Positions 53,273 through 61,625 of a stretch of 64,000 bases of DNA are shown piece after piece. Position 1 is the first letter of the stretch. Each line of letters starts with the position of its first letter. The position numbers and the translations under genes are program-made. This DNA comes from Eubacterium_G segne (GTDB lineage Bacteria > Bacillota > Clostridia > Lachnospirales > Lachnospiraceae): the NCBI RefSeq assembly GCF_014287775.1, contig NZ_JACOOZ010000008.1:1-64000 (forward strand). Reading direction: 5' to 3'. The notes beneath the pieces were generated by a model, which ran no database searches, was not told the origin of the DNA, and saw only the letters and a program-made list of their open reading frames with translations.

Positions 53273-54411
53273 TGGAAATTATCAGAGGAAAGATTAAAAG
53301 TGCAAAAAAAGTAGTAATTTACGGACCTGAAGGAATTGGTAAATCCACATTTGCCGCACAGTTTCCGGAGCCACTATTCATAGATACAGAAGGCAGTACG
53401 GCAGAATTAAATGTTGCAAGAACAAAAAGACCCTCAAGCTGGACCATGATTATTGAACAGATAAAGGAAGTAATGAATACACCCGGTTTATGCAAAACAT
53501 TAGTCATTGACACTATTGACTGGGCAGAAAATCTTTGTATTGAGCATGTGTGCCAGACAAGAGGCAAAAAGGGAATTGAAGATTTTGGTTATGGTAATGG
53601 ATATGTGTATAGCAAAGAAGAATTTGGAAGATTTCTTAATCTTTTATCTGATGTTAAGGATAAAGGAATCAATGTTGTATTAACAGCCCATGCGCAGTTA
53701 AGAAAATTTGAACAGCCGGATGAACTTGGAGCATATGACAGGTGGGAGTTGAAGCTGGGGAAGAAAACGGCATCTCAGACGGCACCATTGATTAAAGAAT
53801 GGTCGGACATGTTATTGTTTGCCAACTATAAGACAATTGTGGTTGCCACAGACGACCAGGGAAAGAAGCATAAAGCGCAGGGTGGAAAAAGAGTGATGTA
53901 TACAACCCATCATCCTTGTTGGGATGCAAAAAACAGATATGATTTACCTGAGGAGACAGCATTCGATTATTCAGTTATTGCGCCAATTATTGAATCTTCT
54001 TCATCTGTAAAGGAAGAAAATACTGTATCAACACAGAATGTTAATATCAATAATTTAAATGTTAATAACACAAATGTGTCAAAGGCAAATGATAATAAAG
54101 TAAGCGAACCTAAGAAATCGACATCAGTACCCGCAAATGAAAATAAAACAGCTGACTTAGGCTCAGATGCCATGAGAAAGTTGAATGATTTGATGGTGGC
54201 TTATAACGTTAATGAAAAGGAAATTCAGGAAGCGGTGGCAAGCAGGGGATATTACCCGATTGACACACCAATACAGAATTATGATGAAGGTTTTGTTAAT
54301 GGCTGCCTGGTTGCAGCATGGAATCAGATATATGCAGTTATTAAAAAAACAAAGGAGTCCAGAGGAGAATTTGTTAGTGCAGAACAAAGTGAATTACCAT
54401 TTAATTTTTAA
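53272..54411 (+). CDS. Sak4-like RecA-fold ATPase
   Basis: 379 residues. The N-terminal RecA-type domain has Walker A GPEGIGKST (about 19-27) and Walker B KTLVIDTIDW (about 76-85), with a later conserved TAHAQLRKF loop. The C-terminal 120 residues are low complexity (poly Asn/Ser/Lys). Sak4 proteins pair with single-stranded-DNA-binding proteins in phage recombination; a DUF669 gene follows, as often seen. Confidence 0.84.
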   Translation: MEIIRGKIKSAKKVVIYGPEGIGKSTFAAQFPEPLFIDTEGSTAELNVARTKRPSSWTMIIEQIKEVMNTPGLCKTLVIDTIDWAENLCIEHVCQTRGKKGIEDFGYGNGYVYSKEEFGRFLNLLSDVKDKGINVVLTAHAQLRKFEQPDELGAYDRWELKLGKKTASQTAPLIKEWSDMLLFANYKTIVVATDDQGKKHKAQGGKRVMYTTHHPCWDAKNRYDLPEETAFDYSVIAPIIESSSSVKEENTVSTQNVNINNLNVNNTNVSKANDNKVSEPKKSTSVPANENKTADLGSDAMRKLNDLMVAYNVNEKEIQEAVASRGYYPIDTPIQNYDEGFVNGCLVAAWNQIYAVIKKTKESRGEFVSAEQSELPFNF

Positions 54412-54429
54412 TAAAAGGAGGAAAGAGAA

Positions 54430-54894
54430 ATGTCAGAAGTAATTGAAAGAGAATTAGGATGGGATGATGAAATAGAAAAGGATGGTCCGGAGTTTGTTTT
54501 GCTTCCCGAAGGTGATTATTCTTTTGAAGTAGTAGGATTTGAAAGAGCAAGACATAATGGAAGTGAAAAATTGCCAGCGTGTAACAAGGCTGTTTTAACA
54601 ATCAGGTTGACATCTGATGATGGAGAAAAATCAACAACAATTAAACATAACTTATTTTTACATAGTAAGACAGAAGGAATGTTATGTGCCTTTTTTACTG
54701 CCATAGGACAGAGAAAAAAGGGAGAAAAAATAAACATGAACTGGAATCTCGTAATTGGCTCTAAAGGTCGTTGCAAGGTAGGTATTCACAGTTGGAAAAA
54801 TGATAAAGGTGAAATCAATCAGTCAAATCAGATAAAACAGTTTTATGAGCCAACACCTGAAACAGCAAGTGGATGGAAGCCGGGACAGTTCTAA
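54430..54894 (+). CDS. DUF669 protein, probable single-strand DNA-binding
   Basis: 154 residues with the DUF669 pattern (LPEGDYSFEVVGFERA at about 21-36, ending SGWKPGQF). Members adopt an OB-like role in phage replication or recombination and lie beside AAA ATPases. AAAAGGAGG stands before ATG 54430. Its stop overlaps the next start by one base. Confidence 0.84.
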   Translation: MSEVIERELGWDDEIEKDGPEFVLLPEGDYSFEVVGFERARHNGSEKLPACNKAVLTIRLTSDDGEKSTTIKHNLFLHSKTEGMLCAFFTAIGQRKKGEKINMNWNLVIGSKGRCKVGIHSWKNDKGEINQSNQIKQFYEPTPETASGWKPGQF

Positions 54895-56471
54895 TGGAAT
54901 TAAGACCGTATCAGAAAGAATCTATGGAGTCTGTTTTTGAACAGTGGGAAGAAGTTGATAAAACATTATTGGTTCTTCCCACCGGATGTGGCAAAACAAT
55001 AGTGTTTGCAAAAATTACTGAACAATGTGTAAAGGGTGGAAAAAGGGTTCTTATTTTGGCTCATCGAGGGGAGCTATTAGAACAGGCGGCAGATAAAATA
55101 GCAAAAACAACAGGACTTGGATGTGCAACGGAAAAAGCAGAGCAGTCAAGTTTGAACACATGGTACAGAATTGTAGTTGGCTCAGTGCAGACATTAATGA
55201 GAGAAAAGAGACTTAATCAGTTTGATAGAAACTATTTTGATGTGATTATCATTGATGAAGCACATCACTGTATATCAGACAGCTATCAAAAAGTATTGCA
55301 ACATTTTAGTAATGCAAAAGTTTTAGGAGTAACAGCAACTCCTGACAGAGGAGACATGAAGAACCTTGGTTCTTACTTTGAATCACTGGCATATGAATAT
55401 TCATTGCCAAAGGCTATTAAGGAAGGTTATTTATGTCCAATTAAAGCACAGACTATACCACTTAAACTTGATTTGTCAGGTGTAAGTCAGCAGGCAGGAG
55501 ATTTTAAGACGAGTGACATTGACACGGCATTAGACCCATACTTATATCAAATTGGTGATGAAATGAAAAAATACTGTATAAACAGAAAAACTGTAGTGTT
55601 TTTACCTTTGGTTAAAACAAGTCAGAAGTTCACACATATTTTAAATGAATTGGGATTTAGTGCAGTTGAAGTAAACGGTGGAAGTGATAACAGAACAGAG
55701 GTTTTACAGGACTTTGATAACGGAAAATACAACGTGTTGTGCAATTCAATGCTATTAACAGAAGGTTGGGATTGTCCAAGTGTAGACTGTGTGGTTGTAT
55801 TAAGACCAACAAAAGTAAGGGCATTGTACTCACAGATGGTTGGACGAGGTACAAGACTTTGTGAAGGAAAGACGGAATTATTGCTTCTGGATTTCCTTTG
55901 GCATTCTGAAAGACATGAGTTATGCCATCCTGCACACTTAATCAGTGAAAGTGAAGAAGTAGCAAACCAGATTACAAAAAACATTGCTGAAGCAGGTTGT
56001 CCGGTGGATTTGGAAGAGGCAGAAGTTAAGGCACAGGAAGACGTTGTGGCACAGAGAGAGGAAAGCCTTGCTAAACAGCTGAAAGAAATGCGAAACAGAA
56101 AAAGAAAGCTGGTGGATCCACTGCAATTTGAAATGTCAATACAGGCAGAGGACTTAACCAATTATGTTCCGGCTTTTGGCTGGGAAATGGGACCCGCTAC
56201 AGACAAGCAGGTAAAAACATTGGAAAAATTGGGAATATATCCTGATTCAATAGATAACGCAGGAAAAGCAGCAAAAATTTTAGACAAACTGGATAAGAGA
56301 CGAATGGCAGGATTAACTACTCCTAAGCAGATTAGATTTTTAGAGAGTAGAGGATTTTTACATGTTGGAACATGGCAGTTTGATACAGCCAAACATCTGA
56401 TAGACAGAATAGCGGCAAATGGTTGGAGGATTCCAAATGGAATTGTACCACAAGAGTATATTCCACAATAA
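54894..56471 (+). CDS. DEAD/DEAH-box helicase of the phage replication module
   Basis: 525 residues. Starts at ATG 54894 (MELRPYQKESMES). The helicase has Q-motif-like ELRPYQ, Walker A PTGCGKT (about 27-33), DEAH in VIIIDEAHHC, SVTATPDR-like motif III and motif VI QMVGRGTRL. A C-terminal extension of about 150 residues holds helical repeats. Acts with the primase-helicase encoded next. Confidence 0.9.
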   Translation: MELRPYQKESMESVFEQWEEVDKTLLVLPTGCGKTIVFAKITEQCVKGGKRVLILAHRGELLEQAADKIAKTTGLGCATEKAEQSSLNTWYRIVVGSVQTLMREKRLNQFDRNYFDVIIIDEAHHCISDSYQKVLQHFSNAKVLGVTATPDRGDMKNLGSYFESLAYEYSLPKAIKEGYLCPIKAQTIPLKLDLSGVSQQAGDFKTSDIDTALDPYLYQIGDEMKKYCINRKTVVFLPLVKTSQKFTHILNELGFSAVEVNGGSDNRTEVLQDFDNGKYNVLCNSMLLTEGWDCPSVDCVVVLRPTKVRALYSQMVGRGTRLCEGKTELLLLDFLWHSERHELCHPAHLISESEEVANQITKNIAEAGCPVDLEEAEVKAQEDVVAQREESLAKQLKEMRNRKRKLVDPLQFEMSIQAEDLTNYVPAFGWEMGPATDKQVKTLEKLGIYPDSIDNAGKAAKILDKLDKRRMAGLTTPKQIRFLESRGFLHVGTWQFDTAKHLIDRIAANGWRIPNGIVPQEYIPQ

Positions 56472-56483
56472 GAGGATTTAGTG

Positions 56484-58703
56484 ATGGAACAGCGATATGA
56501 TTTATTAGAATTAATTAAATACATAAATCCGGCAGATTTGGAATACCAGGAATGGGTAAACGTTGGCATGGCTTTGAAAGAATCAGGTTATACAGCTAAT
56601 GATTGGGATTCATGGAGTAAAGCTGACAGTAGATATCACCATGGAGAGTGCTTTAGAAAATGGCAGTCTTTCCATGGTAGCTCCAGTCCTGTTACAGCAG
56701 GAACTATCGTTCAAATGGCACGTGAAAACGGATGGGAGCCTAAAAGAAATGATTATGAACTTGATTGGGATGGAACTATTGGCAGCAAAGAGGATATGGT
56801 TGTTATCCAACAGGGATGGGTTGAAGGTAAAGAAATAAAGGAACCTAAAAACTGGAATCCGGTTAAGGAGCTTACAACGTATCTTGAAACATTGTTTGAT
56901 TCTACCGAAAACGTAGGATATGTAACACAGACTTGGGAAAAGGAAGGCAAATTTTTGCCGACTAAGGGGTGCTGGGATCGAACTTCAGGAAAGTTGATTC
57001 AGGAACTGAACAAGTGTAATGGTGACATATGTAAGGTAATTGGTGATTATAACGATAAAGCAGGTGCGTGGATAAGATTTAATCCACTTGATGGAAAAGG
57101 TGTAAAGAATGATAACGTATCAGATTACAGATATGCCTTGGTGGAGTCTGATGTAGTGGAACTGGAGAAACAAAATGCAATCATTAGAGAATTGGAATTA
57201 CCCATTGCCTGCCTGGTATATTCAGGTGGGAAAAGTCTTCATGCAATAGTAAAAATTGAAGCCACTGACTATACAGAATACAGAAAAAGAGTTGAATATT
57301 TATATGCGGTATGCAAAAAAAATGGACTTACTGTAGATACACAAAATAAAAATCCAAGCAGACTGTCAAGAATGCCCGGAGTAATCAGAAATGGCAAAAA
57401 ACAGTTTTTAATTGATGTAAATATTGGAAAGGAATCATGGGAAGAGTGGAAGGAATGGATAGATGGAATCAATGATGATTTGCCAGACCCTGAAAGCCTA
57501 AGTGAGCAATGGGATAACATGCCCGAACTTGCACCACCTTTGATTGACAATGTATTAAGACAAGGGCACAAAATGTTGATTGCAGGTCCATCAAAAGCAG
57601 GAAAGTCTTTTGCATTAATAGAAATGTGTATAGCAATTGCTGAAGGCAAAAAATGGCTTGATTGGAAGTGTGCAAAGGGAAAGGTAATGTATGTGAACCT
57701 GGAGTTGGACAGAGCCTCATGTCTTCACAGATTTAAAGACGTATATCAGGCATTAGGATATGAGCCCCAAAATCTGTCAAATATAGACATTTGGAACTTA
57801 AGAGGTAAATCAATACCTATGGACAAACTGGCTCCTAAACTGATAAGAAGAGCAGCTAAAAAGAACTATATAGCCATTATTATTGACCCTATTTATAAAG
57901 TTATAACAGGTGATGAAAACTCAGCTGATCAGATGGCTAAATTTTGCAATCAGTTTGACAAGGTATGCAATGAATTGGGATGTGCGGTTATATATTGCCA
58001 TCACCATTCAAAAGGTGGCCAGGGAACTAAAAAATCAATGGACAGAGCTTCAGGCAGCGGGGTGTTTGCGAGAGATCCTGATGCATTATTAGACCTGATT
58101 GAATTGGAAACTAATGACGATTTGATATTAAACAAAACCAATAATGTCATGTGTGATGTTATTGTACAGTATTTAAACGAAAAAGTTGATAACTGGGAAG
58201 ATTTCATTTCACAGGATGATATGTGCAGTAGTGCACAAATGAAAGCAAAAGCGGAAAGGCTATTAACACCGGCACAGTGGAAAGAACTCACAGAAAAATT
58301 GACTGTAAGAGTAAGTCAGGTGGAGCATATGAGTGCTTGGAGAGTGGAAGGAACTTTGCGTGAATTTAACAAGTTCCAACCTGTTAATCTATGGTTTGAT
58401 TATCCAAGGCATGTAGTGGATAAAACAGGAGTTTTAAAAGATATTAATCCGGACGATGTTAATCCTAAACAGACATGGAAAAAGAACTTTAATAAAAACA
58501 AAAAAACACCGGAAGAAAGAAAAAAGGAAAGAATACAATCATTAGACCAGGCATTTGAAAGTTTGGCAACGTTTAATGAGGATAATACAGTTGACATAAC
58601 ATCATTGGCAGATTCAATGGGAGTAACTGAAAAGACCATCAGAAACAGACTAAAAGAACATGGTGGATTTTGGATAGACGAAGGGAAAGTTGGCAAAAAA
58701 TAG
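56484..58703 (+). CDS. phage primase-helicase with PriCT and AAA domains
   Basis: 740 residues. PriCT_2-like repeat at the N-terminus (LEYQEWVNVGMAL), an AEP-like primase region (about 175-305; SDVVELEKQ, then SGGKSLHAIVKIE) and a RepA-like AAA domain with Walker A GPSKAGKS (about 363-370) and Walker B IIIDPIYKV. A C-terminal winged helix follows (TVDITSLADSMGVTEKTIR). GTG at 56481 is possible, but AGAGGA spacing favours ATG 56484. Expected to start replication together with the origin-like hairpins that follow its stop. Confidence 0.88.
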   Translation: MEQRYDLLELIKYINPADLEYQEWVNVGMALKESGYTANDWDSWSKADSRYHHGECFRKWQSFHGSSSPVTAGTIVQMARENGWEPKRNDYELDWDGTIGSKEDMVVIQQGWVEGKEIKEPKNWNPVKELTTYLETLFDSTENVGYVTQTWEKEGKFLPTKGCWDRTSGKLIQELNKCNGDICKVIGDYNDKAGAWIRFNPLDGKGVKNDNVSDYRYALVESDVVELEKQNAIIRELELPIACLVYSGGKSLHAIVKIEATDYTEYRKRVEYLYAVCKKNGLTVDTQNKNPSRLSRMPGVIRNGKKQFLIDVNIGKESWEEWKEWIDGINDDLPDPESLSEQWDNMPELAPPLIDNVLRQGHKMLIAGPSKAGKSFALIEMCIAIAEGKKWLDWKCAKGKVMYVNLELDRASCLHRFKDVYQALGYEPQNLSNIDIWNLRGKSIPMDKLAPKLIRRAAKKNYIAIIIDPIYKVITGDENSADQMAKFCNQFDKVCNELGCAVIYCHHHSKGGQGTKKSMDRASGSGVFARDPDALLDLIELETNDDLILNKTNNVMCDVIVQYLNEKVDNWEDFISQDDMCSSAQMKAKAERLLTPAQWKELTEKLTVRVSQVEHMSAWRVEGTLREFNKFQPVNLWFDYPRHVVDKTGVLKDINPDDVNPKQTWKKNFNKNKKTPEERKKERIQSLDQAFESLATFNEDNTVDITSLADSMGVTEKTIRNRLKEHGGFWIDEGKVGKK

Positions 58704-58706
58704 GTG

Positions 58707-58929
58707 TCAGGGAAAGGAAAATCTCGGAGAAATTTCCCGAGAATTTCCCTGACCTTTTGGAGGGAAAAAGTCGGTAAACACCGAGAATTTCCCTCAGAGG
58801 GAAAAAGTCGGTAAATTACCGAGAATTTCCCTAGGGAAATATATATTACTACGTAATACGCGAGAAAAATTTCCCTCGTCAATGGGGAAAGTAGTTGTGC
58901 GTTAGCTTTCGCACAACAACTCCTTCCCC
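58707..58929. other. cluster of four hairpins, candidate phage replication origin
   Basis: Hairpin 1 spans 58707-58752 (TCAGGGAAA/TTTCCCTGA), hairpin 2 is 58760-58795 (GAGGGAAA/TTTCCCTC, inner CGGT/ACCG), hairpin 3 is 58798-58832 (AGGGAAA/TTTCCCT, inner CGGT/ACCG), and hairpin 4 is 58884-58929 (GGGGAA/TTCCCC, inner GTTGTGCG/CGCACAAC). Hairpins 2 and 3 are near-identical copies of about 35 bases. An AT-rich stretch and ATTAC/GTAAT lie between 3 and 4. No coding frame fits the first part. Lying directly behind the primase-helicase gene, this is a typical origin position. Confidence 0.6.
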
Positions 58930-58957
58930 TGACATTGACAAAAAGGAGTTGAGTAGA

Positions 58958-59182
58958 GTGAGAAGTTTGGACTACACATTTTTGAAAACGGCAAAGGTAA
59001 TGCCACCACTAAGACATAAAAACAGAACCGGTGATTTTGATGTGATGAACAGTGACGTGTGCGAATGGCTTATTAACATTCCTGAAGTAAGGCAAAAAGT
59101 TTTTGACATGGCAATTAATAAAAAATATATCAAGTACAATAGCAGCACGGGAAAATGGGAGGGTGCGGACTATGGCAAATAA
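58958..59182 (+). CDS. hypothetical 74-residue phage protein
   Basis: GTG 58958 lies nine bases after GGAG. The upstream part of the open frame lies in the hairpin region and is not credible coding. The protein is unrecognised, with the segment NSDVCEWLINIPEVRQKVFDM in its middle. It overlaps rusA by 11 bases. Confidence 0.62.
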   Translation: MRSLDYTFLKTAKVMPPLRHKNRTGDFDVMNSDVCEWLINIPEVRQKVFDMAINKKYIKYNSSTGKWEGADYGK

Positions 59183-59579
59183 ATGTGAGTTTTTTATGCC
59201 AATGGTTCCACCGACTAAAACTTATCAGGAACATAAAGTTGCAGTGGTTAATGGTAAGCCTGTTTTTTATGAACCACAGGAACTAAAAGAAGCTAAGAGT
59301 AAGCTGATGGCATATCTGGCAAAAAATGTTCCGGATAAAAAATTTAACAGAGGAGTAATGTTGGTTGTTAAATGGTTATTTCCCAAAGGTAGTCATAAAA
59401 ACGGTGAGTACAGAACAACAAGGCCTGATACCGATAATTTACAGAAAATGTTAAAAGACTGCATGACTAGTTTGAATTTTTGGGAAGATGATTGTTTGGT
59501 GGTATCAGAACACGTTGAAAAGTTTTGGGCAGATCTTCCGGGAATATATATCCTGATACAGGAGGTGCAAAATGAATAA
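59172..59579 (+). CDS. rusA: RusA-like Holliday junction resolvase
   Basis: 135 residues with the RusA pattern RPDTDNLQKMLKDCM (about 77-91), where the three Asp residues bind metal, and FWEDDCLV. GGGAGGGTG ahead of ATG 59172 decides the start. Resolves replication and recombination junctions. Confidence 0.9.
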   Translation: MANKCEFFMPMVPPTKTYQEHKVAVVNGKPVFYEPQELKEAKSKLMAYLAKNVPDKKFNRGVMLVVKWLFPKGSHKNGEYRTTRPDTDNLQKMLKDCMTSLNFWEDDCLVVSEHVEKFWADLPGIYILIQEVQNE

Positions 59580-59781
59580 ATTTATAACTGTTTACAACAT
59601 TATGCTATTTGTTTGGCATGCAGTGTCAGAATACAAAGATAGGGATATATCTGATGATGCAGTATGTGAAGAAATGGTAAGAGAGTTGAATGGCATTTGT
59701 AGAGCGTATCCAGAAGAACATGAGAAATCATTGGTTAGGACAATTGCAACAGCAATAATGGAATACATATACGAAAAATAG
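59572..59781 (+). CDS. hypothetical 69-residue phage protein
   Basis: Overlaps rusA by eight bases behind AGGAGGTGC. Hydrophobic N-terminus (YNIMLFVWHAV) and acidic remainder. No recognised domain. Confidence 0.68.
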   Translation: MNKFITVYNIMLFVWHAVSEYKDRDISDDAVCEEMVRELNGICRAYPEEHEKSLVRTIATAIMEYIYEK

Positions 59782-59820
59782 ACTAGAGATAAAAATGTTA
59801 AGAAATGTTAAGGAGGAAAT

Positions 59821-59898
59821 ATGAGGGCAATAAATATACTGCTGATAGCTTGGTTTATATTCTTATGGATTTTACTTAAGTCTAAGGGCAGAGATTAA
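59821..59898 (+). CDS. 25-residue single-span membrane peptide
   Basis: MRAINILLIAWFIFLWILL-KSKGRD: one hydrophobic segment of about 16 residues with a basic tail. A strong AAGGAGGAAAT site stands directly before the ATG. No other gene overlaps. Leaderless small membrane peptides of this form are known in phages (toxins, lysis or superinfection modulators); no function can be assigned. Confidence 0.55.
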   Translation: MRAINILLIAWFIFLWILLKSKGRD

Positions 59899-59919
59899 GA
59901 AGAAAATGCACATTGACAA

Positions 59920-59948
59920 TTGAATACTGGTAGTTGCAATGATATAAT
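59920..59948 (+). promoter_or_regulatory. independent promoter of the SLATT-like gene
   Basis: TTGAAT (59920-59925), a 17-base spacer and TATAAT (59943-59948), starting 21 bases after the microprotein stop. Confidence 0.75.
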
Positions 59949-59978
59949 TTGTGTATTACAAAAGGGAAGGGGAAAATG

Positions 59979-60668
59979 ATGGATTCTCAAAAATATGATG
60001 CGGATAAATTAAGAAAGATAATTGAAACAACTTTAAGCAATTATGCGAATATGATTAAAAGACTTGAACGTAAAAAGAATATTGCAGAAATAATGTTAAT
60101 ATATTATAGTGTTTTCTTAATAATTGGAACACTTACGGGAAAATATTTTCCGCAACATTATAACGTTGTATGGAATGAATACTTTAATATAATATTATCC
60201 ATAATTGTGTTGATTTTTTCTTTAGTTAACAAAAATGCAAATTATGCCTCAAGAATTGATTCATTAATTGATTCATTAAACGGTTTAAAAACAATAAAAA
60301 GAAAACTAGATAATGATTCAGTTGAAAAATATAACGAGAAATATAATGAAATTGTTGATAAAACGGAAAGAAGGAATGATACAGATTTTTTTAGGACGGT
60401 CAAACAGTTATGCAAAGAATATAAAATCAGTTGGGTGAAGAAAAAAAGAAAACACGAGAAGCCTTTGAAAGATCAAGAGACAAAGAAAAAACAAGAAATA
60501 AAGGAAAAACAAGAAATAAAGGAAAAACAAGATAAAGTTATTAACAATTATTTAAGCGAAATAAACGTTATGGTTGAAGAATCGAAAATAATATTTGAAT
60601 ATTTCTTAGATGTTATTCTTTTTATAATTCCTATTATTATTTTTGTATTTTGTTTTGCAAAAAAATAG
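59979..60668 (+). CDS. SLATT-like membrane protein, likely defence or signalling effector
   Basis: 229 residues. A helical N-terminus precedes two membrane segments (about 35-57 and 67-84), then a helical stretch with YASRIDSLIDSLNGLKTI and YNEIVDKTERRNDTDFF in the pattern of SLATT-domain proteins. A lysine-rich linker holds an 18-bp tandem repeat (KEKQEI units), and a further C-terminal membrane segment is present. SLATT domains form membrane pores or sensors next to nucleotide-sensing defence genes. The start is ATG 59979 behind AAGGGG; 59976 is also possible. It has its own promoter and terminator, so it is an independent cargo gene. Confidence 0.7.
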   Translation: MDSQKYDADKLRKIIETTLSNYANMIKRLERKKNIAEIMLIYYSVFLIIGTLTGKYFPQHYNVVWNEYFNIILSIIVLIFSLVNKNANYASRIDSLIDSLNGLKTIKRKLDNDSVEKYNEKYNEIVDKTERRNDTDFFRTVKQLCKEYKISWVKKKRKHEKPLKDQETKKKQEIKEKQEIKEKQDKVINNYLSEINVMVEESKIIFEYFLDVILFIIPIIIFVFCFAKK

Positions 60669-60678
60669 CAAATACTTT

Positions 60679-60713
60679 TACCAACTACCAATATTCGGTG
60701 GTTGGTTTTTTTA
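60679..60713 (+). terminator. terminator of the SLATT-like gene
   Basis: The stem ACCAACtACC/GGTgGTTGGT is followed by seven T residues. Confidence 0.87.
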
Positions 60714-60734
60714 TGCCTGAAAGGAGAGATAGAA

Positions 60735-60989
60735 GTGGAACAAAATCAAAAATTCGTACAAGACATACAAGAAGCTGGGGCTAAAATTCAAGAGGCATTT
60801 GAAAGGTTAGGTTCAGCACTACAAAAACTTGCAAATAAAGCGCGTGTTATTATAGCAATTGCAAATTCAATAAATTGTGATGCAACGTTAAGAAAATGGT
60901 ATGAACAATTAGAAACAGCTAGAGGAAGCAAACGTAGGCGGCTACGAAGAAAAATAAAAAAGAGAGTGAAGAGACATATTAACGGATGA
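60735..60989 (+). CDS. hypothetical basic phage protein
   Basis: 84 residues starting at GTG 60735 behind AAGGAGAG. The first half is helical and acidic; the C-terminus is strongly basic (RGSKRRRLRRKIKKRVKR), suggesting nucleic-acid binding. Similar small proteins occur in the late-control region of Firmicutes phages. Confidence 0.68.
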   Translation: MEQNQKFVQDIQEAGAKIQEAFERLGSALQKLANKARVIIAIANSINCDATLRKWYEQLETARGSKRRRLRRKIKKRVKRHING

Positions 60990-61011
60990 ATGCATGGAAA
61001 GGATGATGATA

Positions 61012-61431
61012 GTGGAACAGACAGCAAAGGAATACTTGAAACAGGTAGGCAATATAGAATTGCAAATCAAAGAGTTACAGGATGAAATCAAAAGGCTAAA
61101 AGAGCTGGCGGTTAGTATTGGAGCATTAAATTGTGACGAAAAGGTTTTAAGCAGTGGTGCACAGGATAAAATGGCTAATACCGTGTGCGAGATAGACGAA
61201 AAAGTACGTGAACTGGATGAAAAGGTAAGGGAATTTGTGAGAATACGTTCAAAGGTTATGGAGACTATACATATGCTTAGAAACGACGAATATGAGCACA
61301 TTCTGTACAAACGCTACTGCCTGATGAAGAAATGGGAAGAGATAGCATTGGAAATGAATTATAGTTATCAGTGGGTGTGTAAACTTCATGGAAGAGCATT
61401 AAAGGAAATTGAAAAATTACTAAACTGTTGA
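61012..61431 (+). CDS. sigma-70-region-4-like late regulator (DUF1492/ArpU-like)
   Basis: 139 residues. The N-terminal half is coiled coil (QIKELQDEIKRLKEL). The C-terminal part has the sigma-like HTH of phage late activators (YEHILYKRYCLMKKWEEIA, then NYSYQWVCKLHGRAL). I choose GTG 61012 because AAAGGA lies eight bases ahead, as with the previous gene; in-frame ATGs at 60994-61006 overlap that site. It probably switches on the packaging and structural genes downstream. Confidence 0.82.
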   Translation: MEQTAKEYLKQVGNIELQIKELQDEIKRLKELAVSIGALNCDEKVLSSGAQDKMANTVCEIDEKVRELDEKVREFVRIRSKVMETIHMLRNDEYEHILYKRYCLMKKWEEIALEMNYSYQWVCKLHGRALKEIEKLLNC

Positions 61432-61540
61432 TAGAAGTTTATATTGACCCGTGCTAAAATAGTATTGTGATAATTTGATAGATGACATTTTTGTATCGTC
61501 TTGATGGTTTCCCCCTAGTATTTTGTATTTTTTTCATGAA

Positions 61541-61567
61541 GGAACGGTCTTTTGGCTGTTCTTTTTC
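61541..61567 (+). terminator. possible terminator before the protease gene
   Basis: GAACGG and CTGTTC pair with one wobble around a loop, followed by TTTTTCT. A weak hairpin in the 194-base gap between the late regulator and the protease gene, which otherwise holds no gene. Confidence 0.5.
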
Positions 61568-61625
61568 TGTTGAAAATTGTCACATTTAGATATATGATAA
61601 AAGAAAAGATTTGGAGGAGATGAAT

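Noticed and set aside
58895..58957. Upstream part of the 58958 open frame
   Set aside because: It lies in the stem of the fourth hairpin. GGAG and GTG 58958 give a better start.
61444..61474. Promoter TTGACC with GATAAT before the protease gene
   Set aside because: The spacer is 19 bases and the hairpin at 61541 would lie between it and the gene.
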